A stretch of 36,891 nt of DNA, from positions 1-36,891 of the forward strand of contig NZ_JAALLS010000013.1 in NCBI RefSeq assembly GCF_011059105.1, written 5' to 3'. The position numbers were made by a program, and so were the translations under genes. This DNA comes from Fodinibius halophilus (GTDB lineage Bacteria; Bacteroidota; Rhodothermia; Balneolales; Balneolaceae). A model generated the notes under the pieces. The model did no database searches and had not been told where the DNA came from. It worked only from the letters and a program-made list of their open reading frames with translations. Below, piece after piece: positions 22,914-31,483 of the stretch. How positions within the stretch are numbered: the stretch's first letter is position 1; the number at the start of each line of letters is the position of its first letter.

Positions 22914-23927
22914 ATGCTCGACGATATAGAAGCGTTAAAAAAAGAAATAGAAAATTATACTATCTCCACTGAAGAGGAACTGGAAGCGTTTCGTCTTGAA
23001 TTTCTCTCGCGAAAAGGCAAAATCCAATCTATGTTTTCTCGGATGAGCGAAGTGCCTAATGAACAAAAGGCACAGGTTGGCAAGGCCATGAATGAAGTTA
23101 AAAACTTTGCCCAAGAAACCTTTGATGCTGCTCAAAAGAAATTAGAGCGCGAAGAAACAGCAGATCTCAAAGCAACCGATGATATATCGCTTCCTGCCCC
23201 ACCCTATGCTCCGGGTTCTTTTCACCCGTTGACACAAACCATGGAAGAGATGAAAAACATTTTCTATCGTCTCGGCTTTTCCATTGCTGACGGACCGGAA
23301 GTGGAAGATGACTTCCATAATTTTACGGCACTGAACTTTCCGCCTAACCACCCGGCCCGTGATGAACAAGATACGTTCTTTGTTCGCAAAGATGATGACC
23401 CTGACGTTGATGACCTGGTGATGCGTACGCACACATCCCCGGTACAAATTCGGTTAATGCAAAAGCAGGAGCCACCAATTCGCACAATTATGCCGGGTCG
23501 AGTCTATCGAAACGAAGCTGTTTCACCAAAATCGTACTTCCTGTTTCACCAGGTAGAAGCACTCTATATTGATACCGATGTCAGCATTGCCGAACTCAAA
23601 GAAACACTGATCAGCTTTGTAAAACTCATGTTTGGCAAAGATGTCAAATACCGTCTGCGCCCCGGATTTTTCCCCTTTACCGAACCCAGCCTTGAAATGG
23701 ATATCTGGTGGGAGCCCGCGCACAAAAAAGAAGGCAAATGGCTCGAAATTCTGGGCTCCGGCATGGTAGATCCCAATGTATTAAAAGCCGTAGATATCGA
23801 CCCTGAAAAATATACCGGCTTTGCATGGGGAATGGGCGTTGAACGTATTGCTATGCTGCGTCATCAAATTGATGATATCCGTGTATTTTATGAAAATGAT
23901 GTCCGCTTTCTTAAACAATTTAATTAA
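22914..23927 (+). CDS. pheS: Phenylalanine--tRNA ligase alpha subunit
   Basis: The 337-residue class II subunit has an N-terminal coiled coil (about 1-85) that contacts tRNA-Phe. The catalytic domain follows: HPLTQTMEEMKNIFYRLGF, THTSPVQIRLM, motif 2 in IMPGRVYRNEAVSPKSYFLFHQVEAL, and motif 3 in GFAWGMGVERIAMLRHQIDDIR. It forms an alpha2-beta2 enzyme with PheT, coded 104 bases downstream. ATG start at 22914 and normal length. The gap to pheT is longer than usual for one operon, but no terminator lies in it. Confidence 0.97.
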   Translation: MLDDIEALKKEIENYTISTEEELEAFRLEFLSRKGKIQSMFSRMSEVPNEQKAQVGKAMNEVKNFAQETFDAAQKKLEREETADLKATDDISLPAPPYAPGSFHPLTQTMEEMKNIFYRLGFSIADGPEVEDDFHNFTALNFPPNHPARDEQDTFFVRKDDDPDVDDLVMRTHTSPVQIRLMQKQEPPIRTIMPGRVYRNEAVSPKSYFLFHQVEALYIDTDVSIAELKETLISFVKLMFGKDVKYRLRPGFFPFTEPSLEMDIWWEPAHKKEGKWLEILGSGMVDPNVLKAVDIDPEKYTGFAWGMGVERIAMLRHQIDDIRVFYENDVRFLKQFN

Positions 23928-24031
23928 TCGCATTCATTAGTCTGTCAGCTCGATCCGGAAAATTGGTATTAATTAAATAAACACTGCCCGGCTCTCGAGT
24001 CCGACAACCGTAAAAAAATAGTTTTATTTAA

Positions 24032-26440
24032 ATGAATATTTCATACAACTGGCTTAAGGAATTAATAGACCTGGAGTTATCACCGCAGGAGACCGCGGAA
24101 AAGCTTACCCTTATAGGATTGGAAGTCGAAGAAGTCACCTCGCATGGTAATAAGCTCGAAGGAGTGGTTGTGGGCGAAGTACTCGATGTAAATGAACACT
24201 CCAATGCCGACCGTCTGGTGGTCTGTCAGGTAGATATCGGCACTGAAGAGGTCCAAATCGTATGTGGGGCCGACAATGTCGCTGCCGGACAGAAAGTCCC
24301 TGTGGCAACAGTAGGCTCTGCCCTGCCTCCGAAGAATGAAGGCGACGATCCATTTACCATCCGTGAAGCCAAACTCCGCGGAGAAGAATCAAAAGGGATG
24401 ATTTGTGCTGAAGATGAACTTCAGCTGGGTGATGACCACAGCGGTATTATGGTGCTTGATGAGGAACTTAAAGCCGGCACCCCTCTGTACGAAGCCATTG
24501 ATCTCTACCAGGATTCTATTATTGAGATTGAAATCACACCTAACCGTCCTGATGCTACCTGCCATCTAGGTGTTGCCCGGGATTTAGCAGCAGCCTTGGA
24601 CCTTGAGCTCAACAAACCATTTTCTACAGAATTTGACGATCAAGCTCCCCTAAATGAGATCGATATTGAAATTAAGGCTCCTGAAAAATGTCATCGCTAT
24701 GTGGGTAAGATGGTTAAGGATGTAACTATTGAAGAATCCCCTGCCTGGCTCAAAAACAAGCTGGAAGCGATCGGTGTACGTCCCGTTAATAATGTAGTGG
24801 ATATCACTAACTACGTAATGTTTGAGCTGGGTCAACCCCTTCACGCCTTTGATGCCGACACCATTAAAGGCAATAAAATTGCAGTCAAAGATTTTGAAGA
24901 AGAGATTACCTTTGAAACGCTCGACCATGTGGAGCGCAAATGCTCAGCGGGTACCCTATTCATTTGTGATGCGGAAGAGCCTGTTGCTATTGCGGGTGTA
25001 ATGGGCGGTGTTGATTCTGAAGTAAGTGATAGTACTACCAATGTACTGATCGAAAGTGCCTACTTTAATCCCGGAGACATCCGTAAAACAGCCAAAGAGC
25101 AGGTCCTGCAAAGCGACTCCTCCTATCGTTTTGAGCGGGGTATAGATCCTCAACTACAGCGTATTGCAGCCGAACGTGCAGCTGAACTTATTGCTAACGT
25201 TGCCAATGGCCAGATCGTTGATGCATGCACGGATGTCCATCCCCAAAAAACAGAGGCTACAGAACTACCCCTCCGTAAATCGTACGTTAATAAGCTACTG
25301 GGCACCGATTTCACTACCGATGAAATCAACAGCATTTTAAATGGTCTGGAGTTTGAGTTACTTAACCAGGATGATGATGTATTGACGTATAAAATTCCCA
25401 CTTTTCGTCCCGACCTGGAGCGCGAAGTGGATCTTATCGAAGAGGTGGGACGACTGTTTGATTACAACAACATCCCCACCCCGGAACATGGAAAGTTTAT
25501 TTCACCGGAACCACTAACTGACTGGGAACAACTGGTATCGCAGGCTAAAGAGGTCGCAAAAGGAATGCGATTCCGTGAGATCTACTCCAACTCCCTAATG
25601 CCTGATAAAGATGCCAAACTGCTGGGTGAGTTGGATAATATGATCCACACCCTCAACCCCATCTCTACGGATATGACAACCTTACGGCCCTCCCTGCTGT
25701 ATGGCTTCCTTACTTCGGTGGCCTACAATTTTAACAGGAAAGTCAACCAAGTTCGATTTTTTGAAATTGGTAATGTATTTGAACGATCTGAGAGTGGCAC
25801 CTATCATAAAGGCATCAAGGAAGAAACCAACATCCTTTTTGGACTTGCCGGTTTCAAAACCATTGAACATTGGAAAACCGAGGCCGAACACTATGATGTT
25901 TTTGATCTAAAAGCACCGGTACGCAGTTTTTTACAACAACTGGGGGTATACCAGGCTATTACTGCCTCTGCAAACAGCAATAACAGATTGTGCTATACCT
26001 ATGACGGCACAGAATTAGGCCATCTTTATGAAGTGGATGAAGAGATGCGGGAAAAATATGACTTTGAACTCCCCGCTTTTGTTGCAGAATTTTCACTCAC
26101 GAAAATTCATAAAGCAAGACAGAAAATAACCCAAAAAGGTTATGAGGCCGTATCCAAATTTCCTTCTTTTGAATTTGATTTTGCTGTTATTGTAGATCGA
26201 TCAGTCAAAGCAGGTACCTTGCTCAAGTCCATTGAAGAAACAGCGGGCGAATCACTTAAAGAGTTAGATGTATTTGATGTTTTTGAAGGAGAGTCACTTG
26301 GTGAAAACAAAAAGAGTATTGCCTTTCGCCTCTCCTTCTTGGATAAAAATAAAACTTTGACTATCAAGGATGTAGAACCTATAATTAATAAAGTTCTAAA
26401 GGTTCTCGAAAAAGAATATTCAGCTAAATTACGGTCGTAG
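24032..26440 (+). CDS. pheT: Phenylalanine--tRNA ligase beta subunit
   Basis: The 802-residue protein shows the full bacterial domain order. The N-terminal region (MNISYNWLKELIDL) leads into an EMAP/tRNA-binding domain at about 40-150 (VVGEVLDVNEHSNADRLVVCQVD). The B3/4 editing domain is at about 210-400 (RPVNNVVDITNYVMFELGQPLHAFD). The B5 domain is at about 405-480, and the catalytic-like core (LVSQAKEVAKGMRFREIYSNSL) follows. A C-terminal FDX-ACB anticodon-binding domain begins around 710 (SKFPSFEFDFAVIVDRSVKAGTLLKSI). It is essential for charging tRNA-Phe together with PheS. ATG at 24032. Its stop is 9 bases before the next gene, so the downstream division genes are probably in the same transcript. 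Confidence 0.97.
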   Translation: MNISYNWLKELIDLELSPQETAEKLTLIGLEVEEVTSHGNKLEGVVVGEVLDVNEHSNADRLVVCQVDIGTEEVQIVCGADNVAAGQKVPVATVGSALPPKNEGDDPFTIREAKLRGEESKGMICAEDELQLGDDHSGIMVLDEELKAGTPLYEAIDLYQDSIIEIEITPNRPDATCHLGVARDLAAALDLELNKPFSTEFDDQAPLNEIDIEIKAPEKCHRYVGKMVKDVTIEESPAWLKNKLEAIGVRPVNNVVDITNYVMFELGQPLHAFDADTIKGNKIAVKDFEEEITFETLDHVERKCSAGTLFICDAEEPVAIAGVMGGVDSEVSDSTTNVLIESAYFNPGDIRKTAKEQVLQSDSSYRFERGIDPQLQRIAAERAAELIANVANGQIVDACTDVHPQKTEATELPLRKSYVNKLLGTDFTTDEINSILNGLEFELLNQDDDVLTYKIPTFRPDLEREVDLIEEVGRLFDYNNIPTPEHGKFISPEPLTDWEQLVSQAKEVAKGMRFREIYSNSLMPDKDAKLLGELDNMIHTLNPISTDMTTLRPSLLYGFLTSVAYNFNRKVNQVRFFEIGNVFERSESGTYHKGIKEETNILFGLAGFKTIEHWKTEAEHYDVFDLKAPVRSFLQQLGVYQAITASANSNNRLCYTYDGTELGHLYEVDEEMREKYDFELPAFVAEFSLTKIHKARQKITQKGYEAVSKFPSFEFDFAVIVDRSVKAGTLLKSIEETAGESLKELDVFDVFEGESLGENKKSIAFRLSFLDKNKTLTIKDVEPIINKVLKVLEKEYSAKLRS

Positions 26441-26449
26441 AGATAACTA

Positions 26450-26707
26450 GTGCTTTCAAATCAAAGCCCATATCACGAGCAGTTTCATAACTTACTGGAC
26501 CAGGTCCGGGAAGAGGTAGATTCTCTGAAAGGAGAAATAAAGAAGCTTAAAAAAGAAAACAGTAAGCTGCGTTCCAAGCTGAAAGAAATTCAGGATGGGC
26601 AAGAAGATATCTATTCTGCTATTTCTGAATCTGAACGTCTTTCTATGCGCCACCAGGTTTTAGGACTGATTTCTAAAATTGATGAGCATCTCGAGGATAA
26701 CGAATGA
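26450..26707 (+). CDS. Small coiled-coil protein upstream of zapA (ZapB-like)
   Basis: The 85-residue protein is almost entirely a heptad-type coiled coil (LLDQVREEVDSLKGEIKKLKKENSKLRSKLKEIQ), with a helical tail (MRHQVLGLISKIDEHLEDNE). It starts at a GTG at 26450, 9 bases after the pheT stop; no ATG is available in the region. It ends in an ATGA overlap with zapA. Position and shape suggest a partner of ZapA at the division ring, like ZapB, but sequence similarity to E. coli ZapB cannot be judged because coiled coils converge. Confidence 0.75.
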   Translation: MLSNQSPYHEQFHNLLDQVREEVDSLKGEIKKLKKENSKLRSKLKEIQDGQEDIYSAISESERLSMRHQVLGLISKIDEHLEDNE

Positions 26708-26997
26708 AATCGATAAAAGTAACCATACTGGGTAAACAGTATCCGCTGAAAGTTGAGGATTCGGAAGAAGAAGCCATGAGGCGCATTGCGCAGTATGTGG
26801 ATGACAAATTCCGACAGTATAAAAAGGAGCTCAACAAACAACCGGATACGACGGTAATGACTCTCGCCGCTTTAAGTATAGCCGAAGAGCTCTTTGAGGA
26901 GAGAAAACGCAACAGAGAGCTTGACAAGCAGGGCGATGAAGTATTACAGAACGTCAATAAATCTCTGGAAGAGTTTATTGAGGAGATTAAAAGCTAG
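26704..26997 (+). CDS. zapA: Cell division protein ZapA
   Basis: The 97-residue protein has the ZapA layout: an N-terminal beta-alpha domain (KSIKVTILGKQYPLKVEDSEEEAMRRIAQYVDDKFRQY) followed by MTLAALSIAEELFEERKRN and a C-terminal coiled coil. ZapA bundles FtsZ filaments at the division site. Its ATG overlaps the stop codon of the preceding coiled-coil gene (ATGA), implying translational coupling. The ymdB-like gene starts 89 bases downstream. Confidence 0.9.
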   Translation: MKSIKVTILGKQYPLKVEDSEEEAMRRIAQYVDDKFRQYKKELNKQPDTTVMTLAALSIAEELFEERKRNRELDKQGDEVLQNVNKSLEEFIEEIKS

Positions 26998-27034
26998 CCC
27001 TAAATTCCTGTTCTGAGAAACCCCTTATTTTCTT

Positions 27035-27043
27035 TACCTTTAG
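27035..27043 (+). promoter_or_regulatory. Candidate -7 element upstream of the ymdB-like gene
   Basis: TACCTTTAG lies 43 bases before the start codon and resembles the word upstream of thrS. Pattern match only; no clear -33 element. Confidence 0.25.
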
Positions 27044-27086
27044 AGCTTCAATCCAGAAGCTATTTTTGTTTAAATCCAACTGAAGC

Positions 27087-27908
27087 ATGTCAAAGAATCT
27101 GCTCAATATTCTATTTATTGGTGATATTGTCGGGGAGCCGGGCCTAAGCTTACTTGATACTTTCCTCCCAAGCCTAATTGATAAACATGAGGCCGACTTC
27201 GTTATTGCTAACGGGGAAAATTCTCACAAAGGAAAAGGTATTAACCGTTCTATTATCAAGCGCCTGTACGACTTAGGCGTCCACGTTATTACCGGCGGCA
27301 ACCACTCTTTTGCCAAGTGGAAAGTCTTTGATTATATGAAGGAAGACGGCAATGTGCTGCGGCCAATGAATTATCCCAAAGGAAATCCGGGCTATGGTTT
27401 TGGCATTTATGATATTCCTGATTTCGACCAGAAGATTGGCGTCCTCAACCTACAGGGACGTACTTTTATGCAGCCCATTGATGATCCCTTTACTACCGCC
27501 GACTGGGTTATTGAGCGGATGAAAGAAGAAACGGATATCATTTTTGTGGATTTCCACGCTGAGGCTACGGCCGAAAAACTGGCCATGGCCTGGCACTTGG
27601 ATGGAGATATCTCTGTCTTTGTAGGGACCCATACCCACGTTCCTACTCATGATGCCCGGCTCTTCCCCAACGGGATGGGGTATATCAGTGATGTTGGAAT
27701 GACCGGCTCTTTTGATTCGGTCTTGGGCATGGATAAAAATACTTCAATGAATCGATTTAAGCTGGGCACCCCTCACCGCTATCGGCTGGCCAACGGTAAT
27801 AATCACCTCTGTGGATTGCTGACTAAAGTAAATCTGGAATCTGCAAAATGTGAACATATTGAACCGATTATTTATCCCTCCTTTAATTCAAGCAATCTTG
27901 GAGACTAG
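27087..27908 (+). CDS. YmdB-like metallophosphodiesterase (TIGR00282 family)
   Basis: The 273-residue protein belongs to the YmdB group of calcineurin-like phosphodiesterases. Motifs seen in order are FIGDIVGEPG (D13), VIANGENSHKGKGI, ITGGNHSF, VDFHAEATAEKLAMAWHLDG, and FVGTHTHVPTHDARLFPNGMGYISDVGMTG. These supply the di-metal ligands. In Bacillus, YmdB hydrolyses 2',3'-cyclic nucleotides and affects biofilm and sporulation; the role here is unknown. ATG at 27087. The LolD-like gene follows after 6 bases, so the two are co-transcribed. Confidence 0.92.
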   Translation: MSKNLLNILFIGDIVGEPGLSLLDTFLPSLIDKHEADFVIANGENSHKGKGINRSIIKRLYDLGVHVITGGNHSFAKWKVFDYMKEDGNVLRPMNYPKGNPGYGFGIYDIPDFDQKIGVLNLQGRTFMQPIDDPFTTADWVIERMKEETDIIFVDFHAEATAEKLAMAWHLDGDISVFVGTHTHVPTHDARLFPNGMGYISDVGMTGSFDSVLGMDKNTSMNRFKLGTPHRYRLANGNNHLCGLLTKVNLESAKCEHIEPIIYPSFNSSNLGD

Positions 27909-27914
27909 TCTTAT

Positions 27915-28598
27915 ATGTCTACTATTTTAGAAGGACAGCATATTACCAAACAGTTTGCCAGTGAAGGCAATAATGGTCCCCTTACGGTACTTGACAATAC
28001 TTCCATTACCATTGAAAAAGGATCTGTTGTTACCGTATCAGGAGTCAGTGGCTGTGGCAAGAGCACGCTCCTGCATATTTTAGGAGGATTGGATGAACCG
28101 GACTCGGGTTCGGTATTATGGAATGGGAAATCCATCTACAAAATGGGCCAAGAAGAGTTGGCACAGTTTCGCAATACAAACCTTGGTTTTGTATTCCAGT
28201 TTCATCACCTGCTTCCTGAGTTTACGGCCCTGGAAAACATCATGATGCCCGCACTCATTAAAGGAGAAAGCCCGCAACAAGTTGAAGAACGGGCTATGTC
28301 ACTTTTAGAAGAGTTTGGTATTCCCGGACGGGCCGAACATCGCCCTACCCAACTCTCGGGCGGCGAACAGCAACGTGTGGCCATGGCTCGAGCCTTAGTA
28401 AATGATCCTGACCTTATCTTAGCTGATGAACCAACAGGAAACCTTGATGAGAAGAACAGTGATATTCTGCTGTCACTCTTATTTGATCTGCGAGAAAAGG
28501 AAGATGTCAGTATTTTATTGATCACCCATGAAAAAGATATTGCTAAACAGTCTGATATGATCTATGAACTATCAAAAGGCAAACTACACGAAGTTTAA
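27915..28598 (+). CDS. ABC transporter ATP-binding protein, LolD-like
   Basis: The 227-residue ATPase has Walker [10 protein letters not shown] at 43-51, Q-loop [18 protein letters not shown] (about 91-108), signature LSGGEQQ at 147-153, Walker B LILADEP at 167-173, and an H-loop ITHEKD. The [15 protein letters not shown] wording and the length fit the MacB/LolD group, which powers lipoprotein release from the inner membrane or MacB-type export. No permease gene lies beside it, so the partner (LolC/E) must be elsewhere. It starts 6 bases after the ymdB-like gene. Confidence 0.88.
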   Translation: MSTILEGQHITKQFASEGNNGPLTVLDNTSITIEKGSVVTVSGVSGCGKSTLLHILGGLDEPDSGSVLWNGKSIYKMGQEELAQFRNTNLGFVFQFHHLLPEFTALENIMMPALIKGESPQQVEERAMSLLEEFGIPGRAEHRPTQLSGGEQQRVAMARALVNDPDLILADEPTGNLDEKNSDILLSLLFDLREKEDVSILLITHEKDIAKQSDMIYELSKGKLHEV

Positions 28599-28668
28599 AT
28601 TTTGCTATCAAGCAAAACAATGATATTTTCACCCACTTCAAGAAACCAAGATTAATACGTTTTCAACC

Positions 28669-29355
28669 ATGAGTAAGAAACAAGTAAAAGAGGAATTAGA
28701 GCAAGACATTCTGCTAGAAACATTTTCTAAAGCGCAGAATTTATACGATAACAATAAATCGGCCCTTATAGGAGCAGCTATTGCGCTTATCGTTTTAATC
28801 GGCGGCTCGGTTGGATATTACTATTATTCAACTGCTCAAGAAAATGAGGCCCAACAGCTTATGGCCAAAGCAACACAGGCCTATTTGAACCAAGACTATC
28901 AAACTGCATTGACGGGCTCTGATACCCAATTTACGGTAGGCTTTGAACAGATTGTTAATAATTTCCCTTTGACAGATGCTGCAAACTTGGCCAGCTACTA
29001 TGCTTCTGTTTGTGAGTTTAACCTTGGTAACACACAGGAAGCACTCAATTATATCACTGAATATGAAGTACCAGAAGGCATTTTAGGGGTTGCCCCGATC
29101 GCTTTTCATGGGGTTATACACACGGAACTGGGTAACCATGAAAAGGCAGCCGATATTTATATTAAAGCAGCCGAATGGGACAAAAATGAATCCACTACCC
29201 CTTACAATTATCTTGAGGCAGCACGAGCATACCAAGATGCAGGAAATACTGATAAAGCACGTGAATATGCTCAAAAGGTTGTAGATGAACACGACCAGAG
29301 TTCACATGTTACAACAGCAGAAAAGCTGTTAGGCACACTTGCTGTTGCACAATAA
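28669..29355 (+). CDS. YfgM-like TPR membrane protein
   Basis: The 228-residue protein has a short cytoplasmic N-terminus and one membrane span (about residues 32-53, SALIGAAIALIVLIGGSVGYYYY). A periplasmic helical domain with TPR-like repeats follows (LASYYASVCEFNLGNTQEALNYI, APIAFHGVIHTELGNHEKAADIYIKAA, YLEAARAYQDAGNTDKAREYAQKVV). This matches the YfgM/TPR_21 layout; E. coli YfgM works with SecYEG and periplasmic chaperones. Here the role is inferred. ATG at 28669, 70 bases after the LolD-like gene. A clear terminator follows. Confidence 0.85.
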   Translation: MSKKQVKEELEQDILLETFSKAQNLYDNNKSALIGAAIALIVLIGGSVGYYYYSTAQENEAQQLMAKATQAYLNQDYQTALTGSDTQFTVGFEQIVNNFPLTDAANLASYYASVCEFNLGNTQEALNYITEYEVPEGILGVAPIAFHGVIHTELGNHEKAADIYIKAAEWDKNESTTPYNYLEAARAYQDAGNTDKAREYAQKVVDEHDQSSHVTTAEKLLGTLAVAQ

Positions 29356-29377
29356 GTTTTTTGATTCTCTTTATAGG

Positions 29378-29410
29378 AAAAAGCGATCAGTTCTGCTGAT
29401 CGCTTTTTTT
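29378..29410 (+). terminator. Intrinsic terminator after the YfgM-like gene
   Basis: A 13-bp perfect stem (AAAAAGCGATCAG / CTGATCGCTTTTT) with a 5-base loop and a run of seven T ending at 29410. It closes the ymdB-lolD-yfgM block and, because of the A run upstream, could act in both directions. Confidence 0.9.
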
Positions 29411-29487
29411 ATTTTGGACACCTTTCTAAGCTTAAACACTCTATGGAATAAAGAACATATCTCACAAACTATGAATCTTCACATGTG

Positions 29488-29508
29488 GATCGAGATGGCA
29501 TCTCGATC
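29488..29508. repeat. 21-base palindromic element, copy 1
   Basis: Arms GATCGAGAT and ATCTCGATC pair perfectly around GGC. Related copies begin 120 and 200 bases later. Confidence 0.7.
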
Positions 29509-29607
29509 TTCTCTTAATAGGCATCGATAGGAATCATCCTCATCGTGCAAGTGTCTCGTTTATCATATTCTAATTTAAGCCTTCTTTTAGCTAGATACGA
29601 TGCTGTA

Positions 29608-29628
29608 GATCGATATAGGACCTCGATC
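29608..29628. repeat. 21-base palindromic element, copy 2 (degenerate)
   Basis: GATCGATATAGGACCTCGATC aligns with copies 1 and 3 without gaps but has lost part of the inner pairing; the outer GATCGA/CTCGATC ends are kept. Confidence 0.5.
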
Positions 29629-29687
29629 TTTAAAAACCAATTCATTTAATTAAAGACAATAAAACCTAGTAGTTCAGTAGTCTTATG

Positions 29688-29708
29688 GATTGAGATAGCA
29701 TCTCGATC
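29688..29708. repeat. 21-base palindromic element, copy 3
   Basis: GATTGAGAT and ATCTCGATC pair around AGC with one wobble. It is nearly the same as copy 1, exactly 200 bases away. Confidence 0.7.
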
Positions 29709-29747
29709 TACAAGACCTTTTTCCCAATTCAGTATGCCATCAAATAT

Positions 29748-29775
29748 GTAGGGACACAGTGCACTGTGTCCCTAC
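29748..29775. repeat. Perfect 28-bp palindrome
   Basis: GTAGGGACACAGTG followed directly by CACTGTGTCCCTAC, its exact reverse complement, with no spacer. It lies 40 bases downstream of the SSS symporter stop codon. Similar GTAGGG...CCCTAC palindromes occur as interspersed repeats in many bacteria. It might also end or stabilise transcripts. Confidence 0.85.
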
Positions 29776-29814
29776 TATCTGAAAAACCGTTATACTGCCC
29801 GGATATTTTCTGTA

Positions 29815-31431
29815 CTAACTGAAATAAATCCAGAGGAAAGCGATGATACCAAGCAAGCCAATGGTTAACCAAATTGATCGCCTGGTAACCTCTGTATCCT
29901 CAATGGTTTTGTGATAAATCACGTCTTTGATCTGCTCTTCATCCGGCTTCTCAGTAAATAGACTCACTGTAATCAATATCACAGTACAGATCACAAACAT
30001 CAGCAATGCGAAGTGTAAGAAATTGATCGTAGCTATATCGTGCCAGAAACCGGAAAGTGAACTTTTATACAACTCAAGAAAGAAGCGAGCAAAACCAAGT
30101 ACAAATCCTGATATAAGCGATGCAAAGGCCCCGGTACTGTTGAGCCTTTTATAGAATAGTCCCACTAAAAATACTGCAGTGATGGGAGGTGCAATATAGG
30201 CCTGCACGCTTTGTAGATACAAGAACAACTGGTTTGAGAAGTACTCCATGAATGGAATCCACAACAGCCCAAGAATAACCAATATTACGGTAGACACCTG
30301 TCCTACAATCACCAGCTCATGCTCGGTTGTATCCTCTTTGAACTTCTTATAGAAATCAAGAGTAATAAGTGTTGAACAAGAGTTAAAAACGGATGACAAC
30401 GAACTCATAAGAGCGGCAAATAATCCGGCTATAACCAATCCACGCAGCCCTACCGGCAATACTGCCTGTGCAAGTACCGGCAGGGTATCATTGGGTTCTG
30501 TAATATTAAGTGCTCCCTGCTGGACCAAAGCATAAGCTACAATACCGGGCAGTACAAAAATAAACAGCGGCAACATCTTTAAATAGCCGGCAAAAATTGT
30601 TCCCTTTCGGGCATTCTCTTCATCTCGGGCCGAAAGTACCCGCTGAACGATGAACTGATCGGTACACCAGTACCAAATACCCAATATGGGAGCTCCAAAT
30701 AAGATACCTGTCCATGGATAGTTGGTGTGTTCGGCAGAACGCCACAGACTAAAAAATTCGGGGTCCACTACTTTGGTCATTTCTCCCCATCCGCCGAGCT
30801 CTTGCAGTCCGAAGAAGGTAACCGCTAGCGCTCCACCTAAAAGCACAAACATCTGCACAAGATCAGTATAGACCACAGCTTTGAGTCCACCGAAAATAGT
30901 ATAAATACCGGTGACAACAACTAGAATAAAGGCCCCAACCCAAAAATCCACACCAATAGCTTCAAAAACGATACCTCCGGCATAGATCGTTACCGAAATT
31001 TTAGTAAGCACATAACCGATAATAGAAACCACCGAAAGATACATACGAGATTTAGTATCGTAGCGTCTCTCCAAAAACTCCGGCATGGTAGAGACGTTGC
31101 TTTTTAGGTAAAATGGCACAAAAATCCATCCCAACATTAACAGGGCAATTCCGGCCAGAATCTCATATTGTGCCACAGGAACTCCTTCGGCAAACCCGCT
31201 GCCGGCCAGGCCAATTAAATGCTCGGAACCAATATTTGAGGCAAATAATGAGGCTCCAACTACAAACCATCCGACATCGCGACCCGCCAGGAAGTAATCG
31301 GTAGATTCGTTTTGTGACCGCTCACGATGTGAGGCCCACCAAGCGATAGCAAAAACGATCAGGAAGTAAACTCCAATTGTGACTATATCCAGCAGGCTAA
31401 GATCTACTGCAATAATTTCAGATCCACTCAT
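29815..31431 (-). CDS. Sodium:solute symporter, SSS family (SGLT-like)
   Basis: The 538-residue protein has the many-span layout of SSS transporters (13-14 spans by eye). Motifs include DYFLAGRDVGWFVVGASLFASNIGSEHLIGLAGSGFAEG near the N-terminus, FGGLKAVVYTDLVQMFVLLGGA (the SSS signature region), WYWCTDQFIVQRVLSARDEENARKGTIFAGYLKMLP, and FAALMSSLSSVFNSCSTLITLDFYKKF, which carries sodium-site serines. This wording is close to vSGLT-type sugar symporters, so a sugar or polyol is the likely substrate, moved with Na+. ATG at 31431. It lies 52 bases downstream of the Gfo/Idh gene and is probably co-transcribed. Confidence 0.93.
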   Translation of the reverse strand: MSGSEIIAVDLSLLDIVTIGVYFLIVFAIAWWASHRERSQNESTDYFLAGRDVGWFVVGASLFASNIGSEHLIGLAGSGFAEGVPVAQYEILAGIALLMLGWIFVPFYLKSNVSTMPEFLERRYDTKSRMYLSVVSIIGYVLTKISVTIYAGGIVFEAIGVDFWVGAFILVVVTGIYTIFGGLKAVVYTDLVQMFVLLGGALAVTFFGLQELGGWGEMTKVVDPEFFSLWRSAEHTNYPWTGILFGAPILGIWYWCTDQFIVQRVLSARDEENARKGTIFAGYLKMLPLFIFVLPGIVAYALVQQGALNITEPNDTLPVLAQAVLPVGLRGLVIAGLFAALMSSLSSVFNSCSTLITLDFYKKFKEDTTEHELVIVGQVSTVILVILGLLWIPFMEYFSNQLFLYLQSVQAYIAPPITAVFLVGLFYKRLNSTGAFASLISGFVLGFARFFLELYKSSLSGFWHDIATINFLHFALLMFVICTVILITVSLFTEKPDEEQIKDVIYHKTIEDTEVTRRSIWLTIGLLGIIAFLWIYFS

Positions 31432-31483
31432 ATAGTTTAAATATGGTTAATAGTATAATTCAGAGATATAATAAAAGAGTATC

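Larger units (their letters stand above)
29411..29814. other. Gene-free stretch with palindromic repeats
   Basis: No coding sequence is supported. The stretch holds three related 21-base palindromes (29488, 29608, 29688) and one perfect 28-base palindrome (29748-29775), all between a terminator and the stop codon of the SSS gene. Confidence 0.6.

Noticed and set aside
29339-29530. 63-residue plus-strand frame after the YfgM-like gene
   Set aside because: It runs through an intrinsic terminator and a palindromic repeat, so it is not a gene.
29488-29708. Possible CRISPR array
   Set aside because: Only three short palindromic units, unequal spacing (120 and 80 bases) and no cas genes.
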